64,000 nt of DNA, taken from Ophiobolus disseminans (Eukaryota > Ascomycota > Dothideomycetes > Pleosporales > Phaeosphaeriaceae). The notes under the pieces were generated by a model. That model saw nothing but the letters and a program-made list of their open reading frames with translations. It was not told the origin of the DNA and made no database searches. Made by a program: the position numbers and the translations under genes. The DNA lies in the NCBI GenBank assembly GCA_010093685.1, contig MU006220.1, positions 1,395,502-1,459,501 on the forward strand. The letters run 5' to 3'. This document shows, piece after piece, positions 1-10,644 of the stretch; position 1 is the first letter of the stretch, and each line of letters begins with the position of its first letter.

Positions 1-3000
1 CTGATGTTGGAGTGCGTAGTAACGACACCTTTAGGCACTCCAGTACTGCCAGATGTGAAGACAATGTATAGTCGATCTGAAGGTTTTACTTCTGGCATCT
101 CGACTGCCCGCGCTTTCATCTGGTGCAGATGCACATCGCTCAGGATTATTGTTGGCTTATTCGTGAGCGTACTCGCTAATTCAGCTTGCGCAACTGATGC
201 TAGTATGAGGAGAGGGTCCACCTGTTGCAAGATACCGCGCACGCGCTCTGTGGGAAGAGTGCAATCTACTGTCAACGAGGCTGCACCTGACTTCATAACG
301 GCGAGGATAGAAATCGGCATCCACTTCGATTTCTCAAAACAAAGGGGGACAATGATTTTAGGTCCCACGCCAAGGTGGACCAGATGCTGAGCAAGTTTGT
401 TGGCAGCAGCTTCGAGCTCACTGTAAGTGAGATTGCCGTCCCAGGCGCATACGGCAGGCGCACTTGGATTTCGCCTGGCTACAACAGCAATGGTTTGATG
501 AACCAACTCGTTGACAGTTTCTGGGACCACTTCATTCCATCTCCAGATATCTCGCAGATCGTCAACGCTTGCAGATTGTGCTGCAGTAAACTCATGTAGT
601 GTCCTGCTCATGGGAATCGGTGATACGGCAGGTTCAGTAACTAGCGATGTGATCATCGACTCCAAGAGTGAGAAAACTCGACGTGCTTGCTTAGAGTCCA
701 TACAAGCCAGACGATACTCTGCAATCACGCGGATAGCCGCCTTTGTTTGGTTGATGTTGATGGTAATGTCGTATTCGGTTGGATCTCGCCAGTCAACTTC
801 CACGACATCTAGCTCCCGGTGCCCCGGATTTTGCACGTCCACACAGTCCTCCTCCTTTTGGAAAGACATTATGGTATTGAATAGCGATCGCAGACCAAGC
901 TCGTGCTGAATCTCGGCGATGGAACAGTGCTGAAAGGCCATATCTTCCAAAACTTGCTCGTAGATATAGCGCACAAAGCCTCCCACATCACATTGTTGGT
1001 TGAGATCAGCACGACAGATCATAACATTCGCATAAGCACCAATGGCCTGATCGATGCCTCTGACAGGTAGCTGACGACCAGATACTAGATACCCGAAAGT
1101 GACTGTATCAGATGCGACATAAGCTGACAGCACTAATGCCCATGCGCTTTGGAACAAACTGGTGAGGGTGACGCTCCGCGAGCGGCAGAATTTCTCGGCG
1201 AGATTGAGAGTTTCTCCTTTGATCTCAAACGATGTGGTACCATTCGAATGAGAGCTCACAGCCGGTGCATGGCCCTTGAGTTGAGGAAATATGCAAGGTA
1301 TCATGTTCGACAGCTTCTTCTTCCAGTACGCCATTCTTTCCATCTTGGAAGTCTCTTTTAAAACAGATATGAGATCTCCAGTAACGTCATGAAGTTCCTG
1401 GGTATCGAGATCTCCAGTATATGCTTGCATCCAGTCCTTCATAGTGATAGCAGTTGAAGCTCCGTCGCATATAGCGTGACTCATTTCAATCTGGCATAGA
1501 ATCTGTGGCTGGCCAGATATGCTGCAGAGTGTGAGGCGATGTGGAGGTCGTGGCTGCGTGTAGTGCACCTTTGGCAAACGTCCAATCACATCAAGCGCTT
1601 CTTCATAGCTGTCAGTTTCGACGAGAACGATGCTGCCACGGTGCGAACGTAGAACTGCGGAGTTGAAAGCATTGCTAGTGACATCCATGCTTTCAATGAA
1701 AACGGTCCGTAATGCTGGATGACGTGCGATCAACGTCTGCCAGGCATTAATAAGTCTACTGATCTCAATGCGATGTGAATTCCGTGGCATGATTGTCCAG
1801 GTTTGAGAAGTCTCATACGACCCAGAACCTTTTGCTTGGCTTAGGAGGATGCCATCGACCATCGGAAGGCATGGAAAGACGTCCACAACAGAAGAACTGT
1901 TGAGTAACTCAAGACGCGGTAAGACAATGTCCTGCAGCTCGTCGAGTCCGCTATAATCAAGGCTTAAAAATTTGAAGTCACACAAAGTACGTGATGTTGG
2001 TTTGCTGTGGAGTTCGGTGCAAAGCAATTGCAGTGAGGGTACGATTTGCGCGATCCAGACCAGAATAGAGTCCTGGTGGTCGATGTGTCGATTCCATGCA
2101 AAACAGAACTTGGCCACTCCAGCCTCAATGATGACACTAATGTCAAACACGACAGAGGTCGGCATGTGCGGACTGATTGCAGGCACAGATTTGTCAAAAT
2201 CTATGGCAGTGAAGAGTGAATCAGTTCGCTCGAGCTGTTGGAACTGGCCTAAATAATTGAATTGGACCTCCATGGGAGAGTTGTGCGCCTCAAATGCTTT
2301 GATGCCATCCGGGTTCAAAAACCTCGAGACCCAGTATGCCAGTCCATTGTTAGGCAAACGTCTTCGAGCATCTTTGACCAGTCTCACTGTGTGCCCAATG
2401 CTATTGTGTTCACTTCGGTCCACGTGTAGAGGACTGAGCGTTGTGAACCAACCAATCGTTCGAGATAAATCGACATTTGTGTTAGTCAGTTGTTCGCGGC
2501 CGTGACCCTCGTTGAAAATGGTAAGCCCTTTGCGTTTGGGAAATGCGTAGAAAAAGGCATCCCAAACAGCAGCGAGGATGATATCTACAGGCTCCGAATT
2601 GAAAGCATTGTTAGAGTCCTTGAGTAGCAACGATGTTGTGGCGTGATCAACCTCGAGGGTCTTCATAATGTGGTCGTGCGTTGTGTTGGAAGTCTGAACG
2701 TTGAAGTTCCAAAACTCCAGATTATTATGTACAGTGATAGGCATGAGGACTTTCTCAGGTAGAAATCTTGGCGACCGTGCTTCTTCAACTTGCAATCGCG
2801 TCCAAATTTGAAATGGAGTGCTATGCATGAGCTCACTGCCAGACAACAAGGCTTCTAGGTCTTCTAGTATGATTCGCCACGAGACCATATCAACCACCAA
2901 ATGATGGGCGACCAGAATGAGGTACTGAACGTTCTCAGTGGTCAAGTGATAGAGTGCAGTGGCGAAAACTAAGCCCTGTTCAAAGTTGAGGCTTCGATGC

Positions 3001-6000
3001 AGTTCAGTAGCACTTGACTGGACCTCGGCTATGCTATGAACATCCGAGAAACTGAAGCTGTAGACTGCGTCTTCCATTCTAGGAATTCTTTGCGTCCAGC
3101 CACTCTTGGAGGTCGCGAACCGTGCACGAAGCAGTGAATGGTGTTGAACGACCTTGCCCAAAGCGACAGAGATTCTCTCAGGAGACACAAAAGAATTCAA
3201 CTTGACGTAGAATCCTTGGTTGTAATGGTGTCTTTCATTGAGATGCTCCACTTGTGGCGTTTGATCGAAGAACCACATCTGGATTGGCGAAAGACGGAAA
3301 GACTCGTCGAGAACCTCGCGATAAGACACACCCGGTATTTCGAGACCCATCGAAGCAAGTTCTGCCACTGTGTGTAGGGACTTCCCCTTTAGCAACTTGG
3401 AGACTGAGAGTGCCAGGCCTAGCGTACGACAGTAAGACGACAGACGCATTGCTGAGATAGAATCACCTCCATTTGCCACGAAAGAGAGCCGCATATCAAT
3501 ATCGCCTGGCGAAGAATTCAGGATCTCACTACAAGCACTGCGGAGCATGTTTTGTCTTTGCGTTGGAGGCTCGAAAGTAGTAGACGGGTAACTTATGGTT
3601 GCGATCTTGGCAACGGTTTCCGAATCCAAATGGCACAGCCAATCTTCTAAGGCATGCCGATTGAGCTTCCCTGAAGCATTGAGAGGCAGATCGACGAGTG
3701 GTACCCAGATAGAGGGAACCATGTATGGCGGCAAATGCTCTCCCAGCAGTGCCTCCAGGTCCAGGATGTGCTGTTGAATACCGGGATCTGCATCACCATT
3801 GGTCAATTCGATAAAAGCCACAGCCTTGCTTCTTTTACGACCGCCAATGTTGAAGACTCCCACCAACTTCTTTGCGAAAGGACCGGTCTGGGGATATAGA
3901 GCTGCTGACTGGCGCGTACGTGCATGACGAGCCATAAAGCCCTCAATCTCCGTAAGTTCAACTCGCTGACCATGGATCTTAATTTGAGCGTCCTTTCGGC
4001 CAACAAACATAAGAGTGCCATCTAGGTTATATCTCACAAGATCCCCAGTCCTATAGAAAGGACCTCTGCGATCTTGCCCAAGAGTACTGAGCCATGGTGG
4101 TCGCTCGATAAAGGATGCTGCTGTTTTTGCTTCATCACCCAGGTATCCGAGCCCAACGATAGGTCCTTCTACCACCAGCTCCCCTATGGCACCAATTGGG
4201 ACAAGGGTTTTGCCTTCTCCGGTATCTGTGATCCAAGTCAGGCAGCCAGCTCCAGAACCAATGTTTGGTTCACCCTTGTGATTAGGTTTGATGGTAGCAA
4301 TGGTAGCAGTAGGTGTACATTCGCATGGTCCATACGGAAGTCTGATATCGACGAACTTGGACCATCGTTCAGCGTACTCCGAAGTCAGTCTCTCTCCGCC
4401 TAAAATTAAAGTGCGCAGGGACGCGATAGTGCTATCGTCGAGTATTGTGGCAGCAGAAGGCGTGATATCGAGAATGGTTGGACGGAATCGCTTGATGGAA
4501 GCAGCTAAATCATCGCTGCGTTCTTCTTCCGAAGGAACGCAAAGGCAGGCGCCAATGCTAAATGTGCTCATAAAGTTGACCCAAACAGAATCGAAGGCGT
4601 AAGAACCAAAGTCGTATACTCGCGCATCAAACGTATAGCCATGAGCCTGTCTTTGGTAGCGCAAGGCGCTGCACACATTCGAATGGCTGATCTGAGCGCC
4701 TTTTGGCGTACCTGTGCTGCCTGAAGTGAAGATCAGATACAGGATGTCCGATGGCTGGACTCGTGGCAAGACCGCGGTGGTGACAACGGAGCTGGCAATT
4801 TCTCTCATCAGTGTGTCGTTGAGCACGACGGTTGGGGTGTCACCGAGACTGCTCGCGACCTTTTCATCACCTGATGAAGTGATGAACACGACAGGCTTGA
4901 TCTGATCAAGAATGGACTTCATGCGTTCTGCTGGCTGGCGCGAGTCCAGCATGACCGAAGCACCACCTGCCTTCATTACCCCTAGCATGGCAATAGGGGC
5001 CCACTTGGACTTCCTGAAGTACAATGGCACGATCGTGCTCCGATTCACCCGTAATGGGATTAAATGTCTGGCAAGAAGCGAGGACAAGTGGTCGAACTGT
5101 TGGTATGTATAGTCACCATCCCATGCATTGATGGCCATGGCCTGAGGCTGTTTGCGAGCTGTCTCTGTGATCAGGTCATGCAAGCAGGAGTTGTCGACCT
5201 CTGGCAGGCCCATGTTCCAGTCCCATATATCATGAGTATCTTGCTTACAAAGCATGTCAAGTGTTGCTAGTACCCTGCTGGCATTGTTCGGCGCACACAA
5301 CTGCTGGATGACATGCTCAAGCTGCACTACTAGTCGACGGACTTGATCGCCACTGATTACTTTGGCGTCGTGCGCGGCTCGCAATCGCAGTCCGTGCTTC
5401 TGAAGATCACATTCAAGCGTCAGGGCGTGCGTATCGGCCGCCGTAACATGCGTATCGTCCGAACCATCTTCGTCTCGATTGCTGATGAACCAATGGCTGA
5501 TTGTACGTTGCTTTTGCGGTTCATTCTCCTCGCTAGTATGTATAACAAGCAAGGTCTGGAATTGGCATGCTATCTCTGCCTCGGGACTTATGCATCGAAT
5601 GCGCTGAAGGCCCATCTGCTCATATACAATCATCTCTATTGATTGTAACTGTACCTGGTGTAGAAGCTTCTCCACAGTCATGTGCGACCAGTCGAGGGTA
5701 ATACGCACAGGAACTGTAGCTATGGTTGGTCCACACATGCGCTCAACGTCGGTCACGGCAGCCTGTCGTCCAGCTACCGTGACCCCGAATATTGCTTCGG
5801 CGCTATCGGCATACCTGGAAGCTAGAAGGGACCATGCTGCTCGCACCACATTGGATGGCGTAATCCCTGTGTCCGGCCAATGGGAGAGGTAGATGTGTCG
5901 CTTGATGAACTCCGTACAAAGTGGTTGGTAAGTGCTTGAAGGTAGTTGGGGGAATATTTGAGCTTCAGAGCCTCGGAACTGCTGCGCCCAGTACTCCGCG

Positions 6001-9000
6001 GCAGCGTTCTTGTCAGTCTCCATGATATGTTTGACAAACCTCTGGAAGGGTGGCGAGGGAGTGAGGGAAACCACAGAGCCTTCGAGTCGTTCCAGAATCA
6101 GAGGAATGGTCCAGCTATCATAAAGAGCATGATGTATGGTCCACACAAAGTACCGACCTCCGTTCTCGGGAGTCTGTAACACAGTATATCGTGTCAAGGG
6201 AGTGCCCAGACCAATCTCAAGCTCGAGATCCTCCTTTTTATAGGCGTGTAGCGTCATGGTGTTGTCATGGCGAGTCCATTTCGCTGGTTCATCAACGATG
6301 GTCTGTACAAGACCGTACCCTGGTATGTCAATAATACGAGTGCGTAGTATAGGTGTTGCCTTGGTGACAGTTTCCCATGCTTGCATAAAATGCTGGACAT
6401 CTACACTTGGCTGCAGAGTGTAAACGAACTGTGCGACATAATCCCCAAACCGCCTGCTCGTAAGTGCGAGTAATCCTTCCTGCAGTGGTGTACAAGGAAA
6501 CGCATCTTCCACCCGGGAAGCCTCCACATTATCGAGCAGGCCGGCAATCTGCTGGCGGAGATCATTGGCTGTGTTATCTGTCTTGAGCACCAACATGAAT
6601 GGCAAACTCTGCTCTGGTATATGATTGCTCTCAAGTATTCGCGTCGCAAGGGCCATATCGATCAAGATTGGGTGCTGAAAAATGTCGGTAACCGACAAGA
6701 TAAGAGCCTGTTTACGAGCAGCAGCGACAAGCCTCATCGCTGATATGGAGTCGCCGCCGATACGCAGAAAATTGTCAGTCGCACTGATTTCCATGGCTTG
6801 CCGATCTAAAACATTTGCCCACAAATTCTGCAGGCATCTCTCGACACTTGTAGAGGGTTGCTTCTTTTCTGAGAGCGATGGATCAGAGGCTGTGGCAGCC
6901 AACTCCTGAAAGCTCAATCTTTCTGCCATAGTCTGGAGCTTACGTCGATCGGTCTTACCACTAGCCGTAGTCGGGATACTACTCAGTGGGATATATGCCA
7001 GGGGAATCATGGAAGCCGGCACATGAGCGCTGAGTCTGCCATTGAGGATGTTCGTGACCTTCTTAAAAGCGGTATCGAAGGCGGCATCGTCGAAAGAATA
7101 CAGCTCGGGGATCTTCAAAAAAGCAACGAGTATATCCTTGTTGCTTGCTTTCAGCTTTACGACTAAGGCTACGATTTCAAAGTCTTCACTGTGCTCCAGA
7201 CATGCTCTAATGTGGTGCTCGATTTCGCCTAATTCGATGCGCTGCCCATTCAACTTGATTTGAGAGTCTTTCCGCCCAAGCAAGTCCAAAGTACCATCGA
7301 TGTTGTACCTTGCGAGATCTCCAGTCTTGTACAACCGTTTCCGACGACTTTCGGTGCTGGGACTTGTAGATTGTTCGAGAATCCAGGGTAAATCGTGTAC
7401 GAAGACAGTAGCAGTAAGGGCACTTTTACCAAGATATCCATCTGCGACAAGTGGACCTTCGAGCAATATCTCTCCAATACAGCCTCTGGGCATGAGCTTG
7501 GAGTCGTCGGAAGGGTCCACCAGCCATGTGTTCAGTCCGAGACCTGTACCAATGCTGATGCGCTTCGACGACGTTCTATCCACTATCTGAGCTGTACTGA
7601 ACGTGGTACACTCAGTAGGTCCGTACAAGTTTGTTATTACAGCATTGGAAGGCAGATCATCGCAGATGCTCCTGGACAGTGGCTCTCCAATGAAAAAGAC
7701 GTATTTTAGGTTTTCGAGCGCCTTCATCTCTAGGCTAAGGGCAATGGACGGTGTCAAGATGGCTGTGTTAACCGATAGCTTGATTGCTGCTCCCACCACA
7801 TCATTGCGTCGGTCGTCGTTGCTCGGGATACACATACAAGCTCCAGCGGAAAGGCTCTGGACCAGATTGCACCACGCAACATCGAACATGTAAGATGTGA
7901 GATCGAAGAGGCGTGACTCGCTGCTGAGACCAAGGCATTCTTGTTGGTGAATGATCGCGCTGGTGATATTGGCATGGGTGACAACAACACCCTTCGGCTC
8001 TCCAGTACTTCCAGACGTAAAGACAAGGTAGAGCATATTGTGCGGCTGTACTACTGGTAGTGTTCGGCCAGTATCGAAAATTGATTCATCCGTCAGCCGC
8101 TCGTCGATCACGGCCACTGGACCAGCAGTCAGACGATGGGCAAGACTTTCGTTGGCTGCTGAGCTTATAATCATGACTGGATTGACTTGCCGCACGATGC
8201 TGAGAAGTCTCTGCTCCGGCTGCTCATAGTCAAGAGCAATTGATGCACCACCAGCTTTCATGACTGCAAGCATCGCGACCGGCATCCATTTCGACTTCTC
8301 AATGCACAGAGGCACGATCACTCCAGGCTGCACTCCTTGGCTCATGATCTGGTACGCCAGACGGGTCGATAACTCTTCGAGCTCGCCATAACTCCATTCG
8401 CCATCCCAAGCGCAAATTGCCGGAGCTTCTGGTTGATGTTTCGTAGTCCTAGCAATCAAATCGTGTACAGCGCCATTTTCAACATCAAGTGCCACGCTTG
8501 AGTTCCATCGTCGGATCTGTTTAAGGTCCTTTTGCGGTACGAGGTCAAGGTCTGCAACCTCCATTTGGGCGAGATGAGCATCACACAGCAGACGCACGAT
8601 ATGCCCCAGCTGGTGTATGAGCAGGACCACTTGCTCTCCGCCTAGCACGATAGGGTCGAATCGGGTGGAAATCTTTACGCTATCATCGTGTAAATGGCAC
8701 TCCAAAGATAGCGCATAAGTACGAAACTCCGCCATCCCGTCTTCAGAATCTGCGTGATGCTGGCTATCAGTCACGAAAAGGCTGTCCAATACCTCCTGAT
8801 CCTCGCTTTCTAGACGAGGTTGCACCACAAGTAGAGTGTTGAAGTCGCATGCTCTTGCAGCCTGTGGGCTGACACGGCGGATTACTTGAAGCCCAGCTTG
8901 TTCAAACTCTGTCATCCTAACCGCCTGCTGCTGAATTTGGAGAAGCGTGTTTTGCACACTCATGTTTGGATCCAAGGTGATTCGTAGGGGTACTGTGGCA

Positions 9001-10196
9001 ATGGTCGGTCCAGTGAGATTTTCCACCCCCCGAAAGGCCGTTTGTCTACCACTCACAGTGACGCCAAACATAGTGTCATTGGAATTGGTGTATTTTGAGC
9101 TCAGAATACTCCAGGCAGCACGAATTACGATTGTCGGTGTCACACCGGCGTAGTTTGGCCACTGAAATCCGTCAATGGTGAACGTCATAGCTTCACTGGC
9201 CCTCGGCTGATAATCTGACGAAGGCAACAAAGGGAATGGCTCTGCCTCCAGGTCCTCGAATTGACTGCACCAGAAGTTCATGAGTTGATCGTGCGGGACA
9301 GATTTTGTATGCCTCAGAAAGGCCTGGAATTGAGGTTGGACCACGATAGGCAATCTTTCGCTCGGGATTTGTGTAGAATGGTAGTTTTTGGCAAGTTGTT
9401 CGAGGAGAACGGTCTTCGACCAACCATCGTACATCGCATGGTGAAGTGACCAAACAAAGAAGTGTCTTGATAACTCTATATTTGCATGAGACTCGTGCAA
9501 TACAGCAAATTGAACGAGTGGCGATCCCAGACCAATCTTAGCTGAGCGATCCAGGTCGAGATACTCAGCAAGGGTCATGTCCGTACTTTGATAGGCCGGA
9601 ATTGCAGATTGTGTCAAGACCACTTGGACCAGTCCTCGTGTCGGAATATCGATGATGCGTGTGCGAAGTATCGGATTAGCTGCTACCACTTGAGTCCATG
9701 CGCTCCGTAACCGCTGAACGTTGGTGGTAGGCAGCAATTGAAATGTATATCGAGCGACGTAATCTCCGGGGTGCTTTGCCGTCAGTGCAAGAAGACCTTC
9801 TTGCAGGGGTGTGCAAGGAAATACATCCTCGATATCGTCATCCTCGACCTGGCAAGCGGTAGCAGCTTCATTCCGGATGTATGCCACGTCATAAGGCTCC
9901 TGGAGTAGGGTAAAAGGAGCAACAACGGCGTCGCCCTTGGGAAGCTTGCAGATCCTGCTTGCCATACGATGTAGAGTCGGCTGTCTGAATACATCAGCAG
10001 CACTGAGAAGAAGTCCTTGCTCTCGTGCCGAGCCGACCAGCTTCACGGCGGCAATTGAATCGCCACCTAGATGCAAGAAACTGTCATCGGGTTTGATGCT
10101 ATCCAGATCTAGTGCAAGGATAGAAGACCATAGGGCTCGTAGGCGAAGCTCGACTGGATCTGATGATATCGCCTTCTGCAATATCAGGCTCTCCAT
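1..10196 (-). CDS. Multimodular nonribosomal peptide synthetase (3' end outside window)
   Basis: Assembles a peptide from amino acids activated as adenylates and carried as thioesters. A single open frame without introns runs from about 10307 to the left edge; the first ATG is at 10196, giving at least 3,398 codons. Domain order from motifs: T1 (carrier serine codon 10056-10058); C1 with HHAMYDGW near 9427-9447; A1 with TSGSTGEPKG near 7990-8020 and YGPTE near 7602-7631; T2 (serine 6747-6749); C2 with HHALYDSW near 6111-6140; A2 with TSGSTGTPKG near 4700-4730 and a YGPCE variant; T3 (serine 3459-3461); E domain with HHLVVDMVSW near 2876-2907 and NEGHGRE near 2493-2516; C3 with SHAICDG near 1458-1485; A3 starting near 530, cut after TSGSTGVPKG. 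The E domain predicts a D-residue from module 2. The start is uncertain: an in-frame TAG at 10308-10310 reads as a possible splice acceptor (cctag), so a short 5' exon may exist. There is no A domain before T1. Product unknown. Confidence 0.95.
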   Translation of the reverse strand, partial: MESLILQKAISSDPVELRLRALWSSILALDLDSIKPDDSFLHLGGDSIAAVKLVGSAREQGLLLSAADVFRQPTLHRMASRICKLPKGDAVVAPFTLLQEPYDVAYIRNEAATACQVEDDDIEDVFPCTPLQEGLLALTAKHPGDYVARYTFQLLPTTNVQRLRSAWTQVVAANPILRTRIIDIPTRGLVQVVLTQSAIPAYQSTDMTLAEYLDLDRSAKIGLGSPLVQFAVLHESHANIELSRHFFVWSLHHAMYDGWSKTVLLEQLAKNYHSTQIPSERLPIVVQPQFQAFLRHTKSVPHDQLMNFWCSQFEDLEAEPFPLLPSSDYQPRASEAMTFTIDGFQWPNYAGVTPTIVIRAAWSILSSKYTNSNDTMFGVTVSGRQTAFRGVENLTGPTIATVPLRITLDPNMSVQNTLLQIQQQAVRMTEFEQAGLQVIRRVSPQAARACDFNTLLVVQPRLESEDQEVLDSLFVTDSQHHADSEDGMAEFRTYALSLECHLHDDSVKISTRFDPIVLGGEQVVLLIHQLGHIVRLLCDAHLAQMEVADLDLVPQKDLKQIRRWNSSVALDVENGAVHDLIARTTKHQPEAPAICAWDGEWSYGELEELSTRLAYQIMSQGVQPGVIVPLCIEKSKWMPVAMLAVMKAGGASIALDYEQPEQRLLSIVRQVNPVMIISSAANESLAHRLTAGPVAVIDERLTDESIFDTGRTLPVVQPHNMLYLVFTSGSTGEPKGVVVTHANITSAIIHQQECLGLSSESRLFDLTSYMFDVAWCNLVQSLSAGACMCIPSNDDRRNDVVGAAIKLSVNTAILTPSIALSLEMKALENLKYVFFIGEPLSRSICDDLPSNAVITNLYGPTECTTFSTAQIVDRTSSKRISIGTGLGLNTWLVDPSDDSKLMPRGCIGEILLEGPLVADGYLGKSALTATVFVHDLPWILEQSTSPSTESRRKRLYKTGDLARYNIDGTLDLLGRKDSQIKLNGQRIELGEIEHHIRACLEHSEDFEIVALVVKLKASNKDILVAFLKIPELYSFDDAAFDTAFKKVTNILNGRLSAHVPASMIPLAYIPLSSIPTTASGKTDRRKLQTMAERLSFQELAATASDPSLSEKKQPSTSVERCLQNLWANVLDRQAMEISATDNFLRIGGDSISAMRLVAAARKQALILSVTDIFQHPILIDMALATRILESNHIPEQSLPFMLVLKTDNTANDLRQQIAGLLDNVEASRVEDAFPCTPLQEGLLALTSRRFGDYVAQFVYTLQPSVDVQHFMQAWETVTKATPILRTRIIDIPGYGLVQTIVDEPAKWTRHDNTMTLHAYKKEDLELEIGLGTPLTRYTVLQTPENGGRYFVWTIHHALYDSWTIPLILERLEGSVVSLTPSPPFQRFVKHIMETDKNAAAEYWAQQFRGSEAQIFPQLPSSTYQPLCTEFIKRHIYLSHWPDTGITPSNVVRAAWSLLASRYADSAEAIFGVTVAGRQAAVTDVERMCGPTIATVPVRITLDWSHMTVEKLLHQVQLQSIEMIVYEQMGLQRIRCISPEAEIACQFQTLLVIHTSEENEPQKQRTISHWFISNRDEDGSDDTHVTAADTHALTLECDLQKHGLRLRAAHDAKVISGDQVRRLVVQLEHVIQQLCAPNNASRVLATLDMLCKQDTHDIWDWNMGLPEVDNSCLHDLITETARKQPQAMAINAWDGDYTYQQFDHLSSLLARHLIPLRVNRSTIVPLYFRKSKWAPIAMLGVMKAGGASVMLDSRQPAERMKSILDQIKPVVFITSSGDEKVASSLGDTPTVVLNDTLMREIASSVVTTAVLPRVQPSDILYLIFTSGSTGTPKGAQISHSNVCSALRYQRQAHGYTFDARVYDFGSYAFDSVWVNFMSTFSIGACLCVPSEEERSDDLAASIKRFRPTILDITPSAATILDDSTIASLRTLILGGERLTSEYAERWSKFVDIRLPYGPCECTPTATIATIKPNHKGEPNIGSGAGCLTWITDTGEGKTLVPIGAIGELVVEGPIVGLGYLGDEAKTAASFIERPPWLSTLGQDRRGPFYRTGDLVRYNLDGTLMFVGRKDAQIKIHGQRVELTEIEGFMARHARTRQSAALYPQTGPFAKKLVGVFNIGGRKRSKAVAFIELTNGDADPGIQQHILDLEALLGEHLPPYMVPSIWVPLVDLPLNASGKLNRHALEDWLCHLDSETVAKIATISYPSTTFEPPTQRQNMLRSACSEILNSSPGDIDMRLSFVANGGDSISAMRLSSYCRTLGLALSVSKLLKGKSLHTVAELASMGLEIPGVSYREVLDESFRLSPIQMWFFDQTPQVEHLNERHHYNQGFYVKLNSFVSPERISVALGKVVQHHSLLRARFATSKSGWTQRIPRMEDAVYSFSFSDVHSIAEVQSSATELHRSLNFEQGLVFATALYHLTTENVQYLILVAHHLVVDMVSWRIILEDLEALLSGSELMHSTPFQIWTRLQVEEARSPRFLPEKVLMPITVHNNLEFWNFNVQTSNTTHDHIMKTLEVDHATTSLLLKDSNNAFNSEPVDIILAAVWDAFFYAFPKRKGLTIFNEGHGREQLTNTNVDLSRTIGWFTTLSPLHVDRSEHNSIGHTVRLVKDARRRLPNNGLAYWVSRFLNPDGIKAFEAHNSPMEVQFNYLGQFQQLERTDSLFTAIDFDKSVPAISPHMPTSVVFDISVIIEAGVAKFCFAWNRHIDHQDSILVWIAQIVPSLQLLCTELHSKPTSRTLCDFKFLSLDYSGLDELQDIVLPRLELLNSSSVVDVFPCLPMVDGILLSQAKGSGSYETSQTWTIMPRNSHRIEISRLINAWQTLIARHPALRTVFIESMDVTSNAFNSAVLRSHRGSIVLVETDSYEEALDVIGRLPKVHYTQPRPPHRLTLCSISGQPQILCQIEMSHAICDGASTAITMKDWMQAYTGDLDTQELHDVTGDLISVLKETSKMERMAYWKKKLSNMIPCIFPQLKGHAPAVSSHSNGTTSFEIKGETLNLAEKFCRSRSVTLTSLFQSAWALVLSAYVASDTVTFGYLVSGRQLPVRGIDQAIGAYANVMICRADLNQQCDVGGFVRYIYEQVLEDMAFQHCSIAEIQHELGLRSLFNTIMSFQKEEDCVDVQNPGHRELDVVEVDWRDPTEYDITININQTKAAIRVIAEYRLACMDSKQARRVFSLLESMITSLVTEPAVSPIPMSRTLHEFTAAQSASVDDLRDIWRWNEVVPETVNELVHQTIAVVARRNPSAPAVCAWDGNLTYSELEAAANKLAQHLVHLGVGPKIIVPLCFEKSKWMPISILAVMKSGAASLTVDCTLPTERVRGILQQVDPLLILASVAQAELASTLTNKPTIILSDVHLHQMKARAVEMPEVKPSDRLYIVFTSGSTGVPKGVVTTHSNI

Positions 10197-10317
10197 GTTG
10201 GAGATCTTGCGATCGCATTCCGGACTGTCTTCTAGAGAGTGGCTTCGAACCTTGTCGGCTGGCAAATTGAAATTGGTCGCCGAATCGTTTTGGGATTTGC
10301 TGGCCTCCTAGGTATGA

Positions 10318-10644
10318 CTACAAAGATCTTCCGCCGTGCTCTTGTGTTGCAACAATCTGTCTATACAGGACGGTAACGCCAAAAGCAAACGCTGTTTGTG
10401 CGCAATCAGAGAAGCATATTGCATATTTTGGTGCGACTTTGGTGGGGTCTCGCTCGCTGCATTGCGCACTTCCCACAGGTGGTGGCACTACGATCCCTGC
10501 AGGTAGGTGCTTGCAGTCTGTCGCAACACCGGATTGCGACTGCGCCCCGAGAAACGTGGCTGCGCTTGTGCTACCAGAATGGAAGCTACCTAATTCAAGT
10601 GTGAAGCCTGGCGCTGTAATAAACTTTGATTGTTGAACTCGCTG
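10318..10644 (-). pseudogene. Possible relic of a condensation domain upstream of the NRPS
   Basis: A stop-to-stop open frame with no ATG lies on the NRPS strand, just upstream and in a different frame. At 10357-10383 it encodes FGVTVLYRQ. The matching core of C1 is FGVTVSGRQ and that of C2 is FGVTVAGRQ, and a few residues before it (KYA, then SD.A) also echo the C2 text. The rest of the frame resembles nothing I recognise. Read as a trace of an extra, deleted upstream module; a chance match cannot be excluded. Confidence 0.35.

Noticed and set aside
4..10311. Many plus-strand and other-frame open frames of 60-132 codons across the NRPS region
   Set aside because: They are shadows of the continuous minus-strand NRPS frame, which shows conserved motifs throughout.
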